DNA from: Stomoxys calcitrans
Taxonomy: Eukaryota; Arthropoda; Insecta; Diptera; Muscidae
Length of the DNA stretch: 64,000 nt
Assembly: GCF_963082655.1 (NCBI RefSeq)
Contig: NC_081552.1
Coordinates: 187,314,075-187,378,074 of the forward strand
Direction of reading: 5' to 3'
In this document: positions 18,701-30,552 of the stretch, one piece after another
How positions within the stretch are numbered: position 1 is the first letter of the stretch
Layout: every line of letters begins with the position of its first letter
Program-made: the position numbers and the translations under genes
Notes under the pieces: generated by a model
Told to the model about the DNA's origin: nothing
The model's database searches: none
Seen by the model: only the letters and a program-made list of their open reading frames with translations

Positions 18701-21636
18701 GTGAGTTGCGTTGGGCCCTTCGATATCCTTCTTCAATTTGGCCCAGATCGGTAAGGATTTGGATATAGCTGCCATATAGACCGATCTGCTGATTTAGGGT
18801 CTTAGGCCCATAAAAGCCACACTTATTATCCGATTTTGCTGAAATTTGTGACAGTGATTTGCGTTGGACCACTCGACATCTTTCTTTAATTTGGCACAGA
18901 TTGGTCCAGATTTGGATACAGCTGCCATATAGACCGATCTCTCGATTTAAAGTTTAGAGCGCATAAAAGGCGCATTTATTTTCCGATGCCGCCGAAATTT
19001 TGGACAGTAAGAAAGGTTAAGCCCATCGACATATTTGTGCAATTTAGCTTAGGATGGCGCGTCGCCCCTTGTTAGTTGACCCCAAAATTTTATACCAATT
19101 TCGTGTTTTTTTTTTTTTTTTTTGGTACCATAATGTTGCATGCAAAATCTCACTTAATTCGGTGCATCCATTTCCGAGATCTAGCTTTTTTGATTATATG
19201 TGAAAATTTCATGAAAATTTCAAACTAATAAACAAAGCGCAACAATTTCATTTTACCCTAAACCAATAATGTGGTACAGGGTATTATAACTTAGCGCATT
19301 GATAAGTATACCCATAGACTCAGAATCACTTCCGATTCGATTTAGCTATGTCCGTCTGTTCGTCTGTCTGTCTGTCCGTCTGTCCATGTTCATTTTTGTA
19401 CAAACTGCAGGTCGCAATTTCCATCCGATTGTCTCCAAATTGAGCACAGGCATATTTTTCGGCCTAGAGATGAAGCCCATTGAAATTGGAAAAAATCGGT
19501 TCAGATTTGGATGTAGCTCCAATATATATGTTCGTCCGATTTGCAGTAAATACAATACCAGTAAGGAAAGGCAAAAGTCGGGCGAGCCGACTATAGAATA
19601 CCCTACAACACCGAGTCAACATACATACTACTTTAAGTACATGAAACCTATGTTGAAATCTAGTCAGACTTTAATTTTGCACGTAATGAATAGAACCTTT
19701 TAAGAATTTTATACCCTACACCACCACTGTGGTACATGGGAGCTATATCTAAATCGGGACCGATTTTGATGAAATTTCTCAAATATGTTTTGTGCACATC
19801 GGTTGAAAAGTGTAGCTACTACGGCCATTTAGGTGCAAACCGGGCGATACATTAATATGGGAGCTATATCTAAATCTGAACTGATTTTAACCAAAATCAA
19901 TAGCATTCGTCCTTGAGCCAGAGAAGAAATATGTGCAACATTTCGTGATAAGTGGACAACAAATACGACCTGCACTTTAATTGCAAGAATTCATGGACTC
20001 ACAGACGGACAGACGGACATGGCTAAATTGAACCAGAAAGTGATTCTGAGTCGATCGGTCTAGCTCTTCTCCTTATTAGCGTTGCAAGCAAATGAAAAAC
20101 CTGTACCGCAGTGGTAGTGTAGGGTATAAACATCTCATAAAAAATTGTGTAAAGATCGGACAAAAACTGTGGCTTTTACAGTCTTAAAATGCTATATTGG
20201 CTGAAAAATATATATGTGAAATATATATAAATCTGACACGATTGTAATGAAATTTCGCAATCGTATTGAACCGTTAGAGCTTATCCATACCAAGAATGTC
20301 ATGAATCGGTCTATAAATAGATATATCCCCATATAAACCCATGCTCGAACTTGACTTCTTTAGCCCTTGGAGCCTAAATTGTCACCCGATTTGGTTGAAA
20401 TTTGGCACAAAACCCTACCTTATGACTTATAAAATCAGTGCCAACTTTCATCTGAATCTCTAAATCTGACTTCTTGAGACCAACATAAACTCAATTTGGT
20501 TAGGATTATGTGACAGTCTGTCATCAGACTCACTTAGACGTTTTCGTCCATTGTAATACCAAAGAAACAGAAGAAGGACAACCAAAAAGGCGTTAAGTTA
20601 ACTTTTGATACCCACCACCACGGGTACATATAAACCTCCTTTTGTCAAAATACGGTGAAAAATGCATATCTTGTGCCCCATAGCAGCTATATCGAAATAT
20701 GTTCCGATTTGGACCAAATACTTATAAGTACCAGTCATTGTTCAATTGTGTATAACAAAATATTGGTCTTTTAAGTAGCTATATTTAAAAACAAGTAAAA
20801 AGGCTTTAAGTTCGGCCGGGCCGAACTTTGGATACCCACCACCTCGGGCAAATATACGTAAACCACATTTATCAAAATCCGGTGTAAATTGCATACCTCA
20901 TGTCCCATAGCAGTTATATCAATATATGTTCCGATTTGGACCAAATACTAATCGGTACAACTCATTGCTCAATTGTGTATAACAACATATTGTTCCTTTT
21001 AGAAGCTATAACTAAGAATAAACCGATCTGAACCATATACAACACGGATGCCGAAAAGCCTTACTGTCACAAATTTCAGCAAAATCGGATAATAAATGTG
21101 GCTTTTATGGGCCAAAGACCCTAATCGGAGGATCGGTCTATATGGCAGCTATATCCAAATCTGAACACCTCTGGGCTAAATTAACGAAGGATATCGAAGG
21201 GCCTAACACAACTCACTGTCCCAAATTTCAGCAAAATCGGATAATAAATTTGGCTTATATGGGCCTAAGACCCTAAATCGGAGGATCGGTCTATATGGGA
21301 GCCATATCCAAATCTGAACCGATCTGCGCCAAGTCAACGAATGACATCGAAGGGTCTAATACAACTCACTGTCCCAAATTTTAGCAAAATCGGATAATAA
21401 ATGTGGCTTTTATGGGCTTAAGATCCTAAATCGGCCGATCTGTCTATATGGGGGCTATATCAAGATATAGTCAGATATGGCCCATCTATTAACTTGTCCT
21501 GCTAATGGACAAAAGAACAATCTGTGCAAAGTTTCAGCTCAATATCTCTATTTTTAAAGACAGTAGCGTGATTTCAACAGACAGACGGATGGATATGGCT
21601 AGATTGCCTTAGATTTTTACGCTGATCAAAAAAAAA
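15784..21636. repeat. Interior of duplication copy 2 (families B, C, D, E, same order as copy 1)
   Basis: Contents by position: B 3' end 15784-15994, C 15995-16606, A scrap 16607-16706, unique stretch 16707-17106, D minus 17201-18368 with A-like insert 17530-18020, B minus 18369-19026, poly-T stretch 19027-19281, E pair 19282-20130, remnants and LINE scrap 20131-20589, B pair 20590-21630. All breaks coincide with copy 1. Offsets are 7016 to 7019. Confidence 0.88.
16873..17030 (+). CDS. Unidentified exon-like segment (copy 2)
   Basis: It is identical to 9857-10014, including the acceptor tract, the ATG (16905), the hydrophobic run and the donor. With so young a duplication, identity says nothing about selection. 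Interpretation and doubts are the same as for copy 1. Confidence 0.3.
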
Positions 21637-23873
21637 AACAAGTAAAAGCGTGCTAAGTTCGGCCGGGCCGAATCTTATATACCCTCCACCATGGATCGCA
21701 TTTGTCGATTTGTTTTCCCGGCATCTCTTCTTAGGCTAAAAAGGATATAAGAAAAGAGTTGCTCTGCTATTAAAACGATATCAAGATATGGTCCGGTTCG
21801 GACCACAATTAAATTATATGTTGGAGACCTGTGTAAAATTTCAGCCAATTCGTATAAGAATTGCGCCCATTGGGGCTCACGAAGTAAAATAGAGAGAACG
21901 ATTTATATGGGATCTGTACCGATTCAGAACATAATAAACACGTTTGTTGATGGTCATGAGAGGATACGTCGTACAAAATTTCAGGCATTTCGGATAATAA
22001 TTGCGACCTCTAGGGGTCAAGATCCCAGATCGGTTTATATGGCAGCTATATCAGGTTATGAACCGATTTGAACCTTATTTGACACAGTTGTTGAAAGTAA
22101 AAATAAAATACGTCATGCAAAATTTCAGCCAAATCGGATAGGAATTGCGCCCTCTAGAAGCTCAAGAAATCAAATCCCCAGATCTGTTTATATGACAGCT
22201 ATATCAGGTTATGGACCGATTTCAACCATACTTGGCACAGTTGTTGGATATAATAACAAAACACGTCGTGCAAAATTTCATTTCAATCGGATAAGAATTG
22301 CGCACTCTAGAGGCTCAAGAAGTCAAGACTCAAGATCGGTTTATATGGCAGCTATATCAGGTTATGGACCGATTTGAACCATACTTGGCACAGTTGTTGG
22401 ATATCATAACAAAACATGTCGTGCAAAATTTCATTCTGATCGGATAAGAATTGCGCACGCTAGAGGCTCAAGAAGTCAAGACCCAAGATCGGTTTATATG
22501 GCAGCTATATCAGGTTATAGACCGATTTCAACCATACTTGGCACAGTTTTTGGATATAATAACACAACACGTCGTGCAAAATTTCATTTCAATCGGATAA
22601 GAATTGCGCACTCTACAGGCTCAAGAAGTCAAGATTCAAGATCGGTTTATATGGCAGCTATATCAGGTTATGTACCGATTTGAACAATACTTGGCACAGT
22701 TGTTGGATATAATAACAAAACACGTCGTGCAAAATTTCACTCCAATCGGATAAGAATTGCGCACGCTAGAGGCTCAAGAAGTCAAGACCCCAGATCGGTT
22801 TATATGGCAGCTATATAAGGTTATGGACCGATTTGAACCATACTTGGCACAGTTGTTGGATATCATAACAAAACACTTCGTGCAAAATTTCATCCCAATC
22901 GGATAAGAATTGCGCACTCTAGAGGCTCAAGAAGTCAAGACCCAAGATCGGTTTATAGGGCAGCTATATCAGGTTATGAGTCAATTTGGACCATACTTGG
23001 CACAGTTGTTGGATGTAATAACAAAACACGTCGTACAAAATTTCATTTTAATCGGATAAGTATTGCGCACTCTAGAGGCTCAAGAAGTCAAGACCCAAGA
23101 TCGGTTTATATGGCAGCTATATCGGGTTATGGACCGATTTGAACCATACTTGGCATAGTTGTTGGATATAATAACAAAACACGTCGTGCAAAATTTCATT
23201 CTGATCGGATTAGAATTGCGCACGCTAGAGGCTCAAGAAGTCAAGACCTAAGATCGGTTTATATGGCAGCTATATCAGGTTATGGACCGATTTGAACCAT
23301 ACTTGGCACAGTTGTTGAATATAATAACAAAACACGTCGTGCAAAATTTCATCCGAATCGGATAAGAATTGCGCACTCTAGAGGCTCAAGAAGTCAAGAC
23401 CCAAGATCGGTTTATATGGCAGCTATATCAGGTTATGGGCCGATTTAAACCATGCTTGGCACAGTTGTTGGATATCACAACAAAACACGTCGTGCAAAAT
23501 TTCATTTCAATCGGATGAGAATTGCGCACTCTAGAGGCTCAAGAAGTCAAGACCCAAGATCGGTTTATATGGCAGCTATATCAAAACATGGACCGATATG
23601 GTCCATTTACAATACCAACCGACCTACACTAATAAGAAGTATTTGTGCAAAATTTCAAGCGGCTAGCTTTACTCCTTCGGAAGTTAGCGTGCTTTCGACA
23701 GACAGACGGACGGACGGACGGACGGACGGACGGACGGACATGGCTAGATCGACATAAAATGTCGCGACGATCAAGAATATATATACTTTATGGGGTCTCA
23801 GACGAATATTTCGAGTAGTTACAAACAGAATGACGAAATTAGTATACCCCCCATCTTATGGTGGAGGGTATAA
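21637..23873 (+). repeat. Family A element, reference copy (complete, long array)
   Basis: This copy shows the whole family A layout. Head: aagtaaaagcgtgctaagtt, palindrome ttcggccgggccgaa, tataccctccaccatgg. 5' block of about 350 bp with two diverged monomers. Central array of 153-bp monomers (22039-23568). Exit sequence caaaacatggaccgatatgg. 3' block: ctccttcggaagttagcgtg, (GACG)n at 23699-23740, the conserved core tagatcgacataaaatgtcg, tatatatactttatggggtc, and the end atggtggagggtata. The last 15 bp are the inverted complement of tataccctccaccat in the head. (GTCY)n and (TA)n flanking a short conserved core is the known mini-me/DINE-1 layout; those elements are regarded as Helitron/Helentron-related. 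It is non-coding; apparent frames arise because 153 is divisible by three. Confidence 0.88.
22039..23568 (+). repeat. Tandem array, ten monomers of exactly 153 bp
   Basis: The phrase atggcagctatat recurs at 22039, 22192, 22345, 22498, 22651, 22804, 22957 (agg for atg), 23110, 23263, 23416 and 23569. Every interval is 153 bp with no indels. Monomers differ by scattered substitutions only. The same 153-bp register is found in the minus-strand arrays at 30851-31922 and 54150-54915. Confidence 0.95.
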
Positions 23874-23968
23874 AAATATACGTTTTAGGGCCGGAAATGG
23901 ATATTTCAATGTGTTGCAAACGGAATGACAAAATTAATATACCCCCATTCCTCAGTGGTGGGTATAAA
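23874..23968 (+). repeat. Family B 3' scrap
   Basis: atatacgttttagggccgga to cagtggtgggtataaat matches the last 90 bp of family B. It is joined to the A end at 23873, as at 8769/8770. Confidence 0.6.
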
Positions 23969-23975
23969 TATGCTA

Positions 23976-24953
23976 TTTATACCCTCCACAATAAGATGGG
24001 GGGTTTACTAATTTCGTCATTCTGTTTGTAACTACTCGAAATATTCGTCTGAAACCACATAAAGTATATATATTCTTGATCGTCGCGACACCTCATGTCG
24101 ATCTAGCCATGTCCGTCCGTCCGTCCGTCCGTCTGTCTGTCGAAAGCACGCTAACTTCCGAAGGAGTAAAGCTAGCCGCTTGAAATTTGGCACAAATAGT
24201 TCTTATTAGTGTAGGTCGGTTGGTATTGTAAATAGGTCATATCGGTCCATGTTTTGATATAGCTGCCATATAAACCGATCATGGGTCTTGAATTCCTGAG
24301 CCTCTAGAGTGCGCAATTCTTATCCGATTGGAATGAAATTTTGCACGACGTGTTTTGTTGTGATATCCAATAACTGTGCCAAGTATGGTTCAAATCAGTC
24401 CATAACCTGATATAGCTGTCATATAAACCGATCTTGGGTCTTGACTTCTTGAGCCTCTAGAGTGCGCAATTCTTATCCGATTGGAATGGAATTTTGCACG
24501 ACGTGTTTTGTTGTGATATCCAACAACTGTGCCAAGTGTGGTTCAATTCGGTTCATAACCTGATATAGCTGCCATATAAACCGATCTTGCGTCTTGATTT
24601 CTTGAGCCTCTAGAGGGCGCAATTCTTATCCGAATGGAATGGAATTTCGCACGACGTGTTTTGATATGATATCCAACAACTGTGCCAAGCATGGTTTATA
24701 TCGGCCCATAACCTGATATAGCTGCCATATAAACCGATCTTGGGTCTTGACTTCTTGAGCCTCTAGAGGGCGCAATTCTTATCCGAATGGAATGGAATTT
24801 CACACGACGTGTTTTGTTATGATATCCAAAATGTGCCAAGCATGGTTTAAATCGGCCCATAACCTGATATAGCTGCCATATAAACCGATCTGGGATCTTG
24901 AATTCTTGAGCCTCTAGAGGTCGCAATTATTATCCGATTTGCCTGAAATTTGG
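23976..24953 (-). repeat. Family A element, minus strand, without head
   Basis: The 3' end is at the left (ataccctccacaataagatg). The microsatellite gtccgtccgtccgtccgtct is at 24113, followed by four to five 153-bp-type monomers, one with a small deletion near 24829. It ends abruptly at 24953 in a monomer, where a plus-strand head begins. Confidence 0.8.
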
Positions 24954-25593
24954 CGTGCTAAGTTCGGCCGAGCCGAATCTTATATACCCTCCACCATGGA
25001 TCGCATTTGTCGAGTTCTTTTCCCGGCATCTCTTCTTAGGCAAAACAGGGTATAAGAAAAGATTTGCTCTGCTATTAGAGCGATATCAAGATATGCTCCG
25101 GTTTGGACCACAATTAAATTATATGTTGGAGACCTGTGTAAAATGTCAGCCAATTCGAATAAGAAATGCGCACTTTGGGGGCTCAAGAAGTGAAATAGAG
25201 AGATCGATTTATATGGGAGCTATATCGGGCTATAGACCGATTCAGACCATAATAAACACGTATGTTGATGGTTATGAGAGGATCCGTCGTAAAAAATTTC
25301 ATTCCAATCGGATAAGAATTGCGCACTCTAGAGGCTCAAGAAGTCAAGACCCAAGATCGATTTATATGGCACCTATCAAAACATGGACCGATATGGCCCA
25401 TTTACAATACCAACCGACCTACACTAATAAGACTTCCTTCGGAAGTTAGCGTGCTTTCGACAGACAGACGGACGGACGGTCATGGCTAGATCGACATAAA
25501 ATGTCACGACGATCAAGAATATATATTATTTCGAGTAGTTACAAACAGAATGACGAAATTAGTATACCCTCCATCCTATGGTGGAGGGTATAA
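24954..25593 (+). repeat. Family A element, short complete copy
   Basis: The head gtgctaagttcggccgagcc follows the minus-strand copy directly. It has a 5' block, one monomer, a shortened microsatellite (cagacggacggacggtcatg) and the end atggtggagggtata. About 30 bp of the (TA)n/core region is deleted at 25525. Confidence 0.78.
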
Positions 25594-25728
25594 ATATCAA
25601 TTTGTGTTTGTTTGAAGGTTTGTTTGTTCGTATATTTGTGTGTTCCTAATAGGCTCAGAAACGGCTGAACCGATTTTCTTTTCACAGATGGTGCATAATG
25701 ATCCCGTGGTGAAAATAGGGTACTACAC
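25594..25728 (+). mobile_element. Family D head fragment
   Basis: gtttgtttgttcgtatattt, gtgttcctaataggctcaga, aaacggctgaaccgattttc: this matches the D head at 205-235 and is followed by catggtgcataat-type sequence. It is cut by the A end at 25731. Confidence 0.55.
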
Positions 25729-25730
25729 TT

Positions 25731-27066
25731 TTATACCCTCCACCATAAGATGGGGGGCATACTAATTTCGTCATTCTGTTTGTAACTACTCGAAATATTC
25801 GTCTGAGACCCCATAAAGTATATATATTCTTGATCGTCGTGACATTTTATGTCGATCTAGCCATGTCCGTCCGTCCGTCTGTCCGTCCGCCCGTCCGTCC
25901 GTCTGTCTGTCGAAAGCACGCTAACTTCCGAAGGAGTAAAGCTAGCCACTTGAAATTTCGCACAAATACTTCTTATTAGTGTAGGTCGGTTGGTATTGTA
26001 AATGGGCCATATCGGTCCATGTTTTGATATAGCTGCCATATAAACCGATCTTGGGTCTTGACTTCTTGAGCCTCTAGAGTGCGCAATTCTCATCCGATTG
26101 AAATGAAATTTTGCACGACGTGTTTTGTTGTGATATCCAACAACTGTGCCAAGCATGGTTTAAATCGGCCCATAACCTGATATAGCTGCCATATAAACCG
26201 ATCTTGGGTCTTGACTTCTTGAGCCTCTAGAGGGCGCAATTCTTATCCGATTGGAATGGAATTTTGCACGACGTGTTTTGTTGTGATATCCAACAACTGT
26301 GCCAAGTGTGGTTCAATTCGGTTCATAACCTGATATAGCTGCCATATAAACCGATCTTGGGTCTTGATTTCTTGAGCCTCTAGAGAGCGCAATTCTTATC
26401 CGAATGGAATGGAATTTCGCACGACGTGTTTTGTTACGATATCCAACAACTGTGCCAAGTATGGTTGAAATCGGTCCATAACCTGATATAGCTGTCATAT
26501 AAACAGATCTGGGGATTTGACTTCTTGAGCTTTTAGAGGGCGCAATTCCTATCCGATTTGGCTGAAATTTTGCATGACGTATTTTATTTTTACTTTCAAC
26601 AACTGTGTCAAATAAGGGTCAAATCGGTTCATAACCTGATATAGCTGCCATATAAATCGATCTGGGATCTTGACTTCTTGACCCCTAGAGGTCGCAATTA
26701 TTATCCGATTTGCCTGAAATTTTGTACGACGGATCCTCTCATGACCATCAACAAACGTGTTTATTATGGTCTGAATCGGTCTATAGCCCGATACAGATCC
26801 CATATAAATCGTTCTCTCTATTTTACTTCGTGAGCCCCAATGGGCGCAATTCTTATACGAATTGGCTGAAATTTTACACAGGTCTCCAACATATAATTTA
26901 ATTGTGGTCCGAACCGGACCATATCTTGATATCGTTTTAATAGCAGAGCAAATCTTTTCTTATATCCTTTTTTGCCTAAGAAGAGATGCCGGGAAAAGAA
27001 CTCGACAAATGGGATCCATGGTGGAGGGTATATAAGATTCGGCCCGGCCGAACTTAGCACGCTTTT
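25731..27066 (-). repeat. Family A element, complete, minus strand
   Basis: The 3' end is at 25731 (ataccctccaccataagatg) and the head at 27060-26990 (aagcgtgctaagttcggccg on the minus strand). It has five central monomers and the microsatellite gtccgtccgtctgtccgtcc near 25866. No large break. Confidence 0.82.
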
Positions 27067-27447
27067 ACAACAAAACACGTCGTGCAAAATTTCATTTCAA
27101 TCGGATGAGAATTGCGCACTCTAGAGGCTCAAGAAGTCAAGACCCAAGATCGGTTTATATGGCAGCTATATCAAAACATGAACCGATATGGCCCATTTAC
27201 AATACCAACTGACCTACACTAATAAGAAGTATTTGTGCGAAATTTCAAGCGGCTAGCTTTACTCCTTCGGAAGTTAGCGTGCTTTCGACAGACAGACGGA
27301 CGGACGGACGGACATGGATAGATCGACATAAAATGTCGCGGCGATCAAGAATATATATACTTTATGGGGTCTCAGACGAATATTTCGGGTAGTTACAAAC
27401 GGAATGACGATATTAGTATAACCCCCATCTTATCATAGAGGGTATAA
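27067..27447 (+). repeat. Family A 3' fragment
   Basis: It starts inside a monomer (acaaaacacgtcgtgcaaaa), passes the exit phrase and microsatellite (cagacagacggacggacgga) and ends at atagagggtataaaaa. With the previous copy it makes an inverted pair of about 350 bp per arm. Confidence 0.78.
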
Positions 27448-28301
27448 AAACGAATTTGATATCCAATTTTGAGGCCAACGGCAATATGGGGTTCAAATAA
27501 ATGATATATATATATATGAGAATAGAGCACGTTTCTGATATATTTTCTGGGCTTAGTGTTTGGGCGACCACCCTAACCCCAAAACACCCCTAAATCGGCC
27601 ATATATACCGACCATGTCAATGTGGAGCTTCAATGAAAGGTATTGGTGGTAGAGCAAGAATTGATACCCACTTTCGGGACCAATTTTTTGGGGGTCAACC
27701 CCTTTTCAAAAATACCCCACAAGCAGCAATTGTTTAGTGACCTTCGCAAAATTGGGCTGAAATAAAAGTATTTGGGAGTAGAATACGAATTTGATATCCA
27801 AATTTAGGACCATGTATTTTATGCATCACCCCTTCCCCAAAACACCCCGCAAAGGGTAAAAAATTTTCCACCATGCCAATATGTGGTATTTAAGATTAGA
27901 AAAAAAATTTTATAACCTATTTTGGGGCCATGTGGACGCCGCATCGTGTAAACTCCCCTAAACCAATGGCAATATGGGGTTTAAATAAATGGTTTTTGAA
28001 AGAAGAGCACGATGCTAATATTTTTTGAGGGCCAAGTACCTCACCCCCGAAAACACCCCTAAATCAGATATCGTGAGGGTAGCGGTCTGAAATAAAGTAT
28101 TTTAAGAATGGAGTACACCTTACATCCAAACTTAAATTCGTAGAGCAATAAAGATTGTTAAACAATTAGTCAAGCGATATACTATCAGTAGCATGGTATT
28201 TCACTAAAAACTATTTAATTGTCGAAAATAAATATTCCAAGGAAACTTTTGTTCCATATAAAGTAAAAGAAGGCGCAGCGGAGCGGGCCCGGATCAGCTA
28301 G
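27448..28301 (+). mobile_element. Family D Helitron-like element with CTAG 3' end
   Basis: G/C-rich monomers carry caatatggggttcaaataaa, ccaaaacacccctaaatcgg and aatgaaaggtatt. The 3' end is gaaggcgcagcggagcgggc, ggatcag, CTAG (28298-28301), followed by T. A GC-rich stem potential (gcgggcccgg) precedes it, as in Helitrons. There is no coding capacity and the 5' end is not clear. Confidence 0.75.
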
Positions 28302-28302
28302 T

Positions 28303-28392
28303 AAAGTATATATATTCTCGATCAGAGTAAAAATCTAAGACGATCTGGACATGTCCGTCCGTCTGTCTGTTGAAATCACGATACAGTCTTTA
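28303..28392 (-). repeat. Family B 3' scrap, minus strand
   Basis: It has agtatatatattctcgatca, then gtccgtccgtctgtctgttg. It ends in the caatatc-equivalent region, cut by the next B head. Confidence 0.55.
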
Positions 28393-29731
28393 ACATGTAA
28401 AAAGGCATTAAGTTCGGCCGGGCCGAACTTTGGATACCCACCACCTCGGGTATATATGAAACCACCTTTCATCAAAATTCGGTTAAAATTTCATACCTTA
28501 TGTCCCATATCAGTTGTATCAAAATAAATTTCGATTTGGACCAAATACTAATAAGTACAGTAGCTATATCTAAAAATAAACCGATCTGAACCATATACGA
28601 CACGGATGTACAAAAGCCTAACATAAGTCACTGTGTTTTGACACAGAAATCGGATTATAAATGCGCCTTTTATGGGGCCAAGACTTTAAATCGAGTTATC
28701 GGTCTACATGGCAGCTATGTACAAATCTGGACCGATTTGGGCCAAGTTACATAAAAATGTCGAAGAGCCTAACACAAAACACTGTCCCAAATTTCGGCGA
28801 AATCGGACAATAAATGCCTCTTTTATGGGCCCAAAACCTTAAATCGAGAGATCGGTCTATATGGCAGCTATATTCAAATCTCGACCGATCTGGGCAAAAT
28901 TGAAGAAGGACGTCGAAGAGCCTATCTGAACTCACTGTCTCAAATTTCAGCGACATCGGACAATAAATGCGACTTTTATGGCCCCAAACCCCAAAACCTC
29001 GATACCGGTCTATATCGCAGATATATCCAAATCTGGACCGATCTAAGCCAAACTGACGAAGGACGTCGAAATGCCTAAGACAATTCACTGTCCCAAATTT
29101 CGGAAAAATCGGATAATAAATGTGGCTTTTATGGGCCAAAGACCCTAAATCGGAGGATCGGTCTATATGGGAGCTATATCCAAATCAGCACCGATCTGGG
29201 CCAAATTGCCGAAAGATGTCGATGGGCCTAACACAATTCACTGTCCCAAATTTCAGCGAAATCGGATAATAAATGCGGCTTTTGTGGGCCTAAGAACCCT
29301 AAATCGGAGGATCGGTCTATATGGCAGCTATATCCAAATCTGACTCGATCTGGACCAAATTTACGAAGGAAGTCGAAGTGCCTAACACAACTCCCAGTCC
29401 CAAAATTTCAGCGAAATCGGATGATAAATGTGGTTGTTATGGGCCTTAGACCCTAAATCGGAGGATCGGTCAATATGGCAGCTATACCCAAATCTAGACC
29501 GATCTGGACCATATCGACGGAAGATGTTGAAGGGCCTAACTCAACTCACTGTCCCAAATTTCAGCAAAATCGGATGATAAATGTGGCTTTTATGGGCCTA
29601 ACACCCTAAATCGGCGGATCGGTCTATATGGGGGCTATATCAAGATATAGTCCGATATAGCCCATCTTCGAACTTAACCTGCTTATGGACAAAAAAAGAA
29701 TCTGTGCAAAATTTCAGCTCAATATCTCTGT
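28393..29731 (+). repeat. Family B element, long copy
   Basis: The head ttaagttcggccgggccgaa is followed by gatacccaccacctcgggta, then about eight monomers of some 115-125 bp with gatcggtctatatggcagct. It ends at tcaatatctctgttttt, where the next A end (29732) replaces its 3' block. The 130-codon minus frame inside is a repeat artefact. Confidence 0.8.
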
Positions 29732-30552
29732 TTTTATACCCTCCACCATAAGATGGGGGGTATACTAATTTCGTCATTCTGATTGTAACTACTCGAAATA
29801 TTCGTCTGAGACCCTATAAAGTATATATATTCTTGATCGTCGTGAAATTTTATGTCGATCTAGCCATGTCCGTCCGTCTGTCTGTCGAAAGCACACTAAC
29901 TTCCGAAGGAGTAAAGCTAGCCACTTGAAATTTTGCACAAATAATTGTTATTAGTGTAGGTTGGTTGGTATTGTAAATGGGCCATATCGGTCCATGTTTT
30001 GATATAGCTGCCATATAAACCGATCTGGGGTCTTGACTTCTTGAGCCTCTAGAGTGCGCAATTCTTATCCGATTGGAATGAAATTTTGCACGACGTGTTT
30101 TGTTATTTTATCCAACAATTGTGCTTAGTATGGTTAAAATCGGTTCATAACCTGATATAGCTGTCATATAAACCGATCTTGGGTCTTGACTTCTTGAGCC
30201 TCTAGAGTGCGCAATTCTTATCCGATTGGAATGAAATTTTGCACGACGTGTTTCGTTATGATATCCAACAACTGTACCAAGAATGGTTCAAATCGATCTA
30301 TAACCTTATATAGCTGTCATATAAACCGTTCTTGGGTCTTGACTTCTTGAGCCTCTATAGGGCGCAATTCTTATCCAATTTGAATGAATTTTGGCACGTA
30401 ATATTTTGTTATGATATCCAACAACCGTGCCAAATATGGTTCAAATCGGTTCATAACCTAATATAGCTGTCATATAAACAGATCTGGGGATTTGACTTCT
30501 TGAGCTTTTACAGGCGCAAATCCTATCCGATTTGGCTGAAATTTCGCAAGAC
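29732..30552 (-). repeat. Family A element, minus strand, head missing
   Basis: It begins ataccctccaccataagatg, has a short microsatellite (gtccgtccgtctgtctgtcg) and three to four monomers, and stops at gaaatttcgcaagacatttt. There another A 3' end starts in the same orientation. Confidence 0.8.

Larger units (their letters stand above)
15398..22398. repeat. Tandem segmental duplication, copy 2
   Basis: This is the direct repeat of 8381-15397 with the few differences listed there. Its right edge lies inside the family A array starting at 21637, where identity fades between 22326 and 22400 (actcaag for acccaag, then aacatgtcgtgc for aacacgtcatgc). Confidence 0.92.

Noticed and set aside
22039..23568. 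CRISPR-like array
   Set aside because: There is no separate repeat and spacer. The whole 153-bp unit repeats, in a eukaryotic setting.
22192..23757. Series of in-frame ORFs with the repeated peptide MAAISGYGPISTIL
   Set aside because: They arise from 153-bp (51-codon) non-coding monomers. The same sequence gives equally long frames on other strands and arrays, with stops scattered at random. No start context, splice pattern or conserved protein features.
28747..29139. 130-residue minus-strand frame with repeated Cys/Asp-Arg peptide
   Set aside because: It is a translation of family B monomers. The repeat unit is interspersed DNA with no sign of coding selection.
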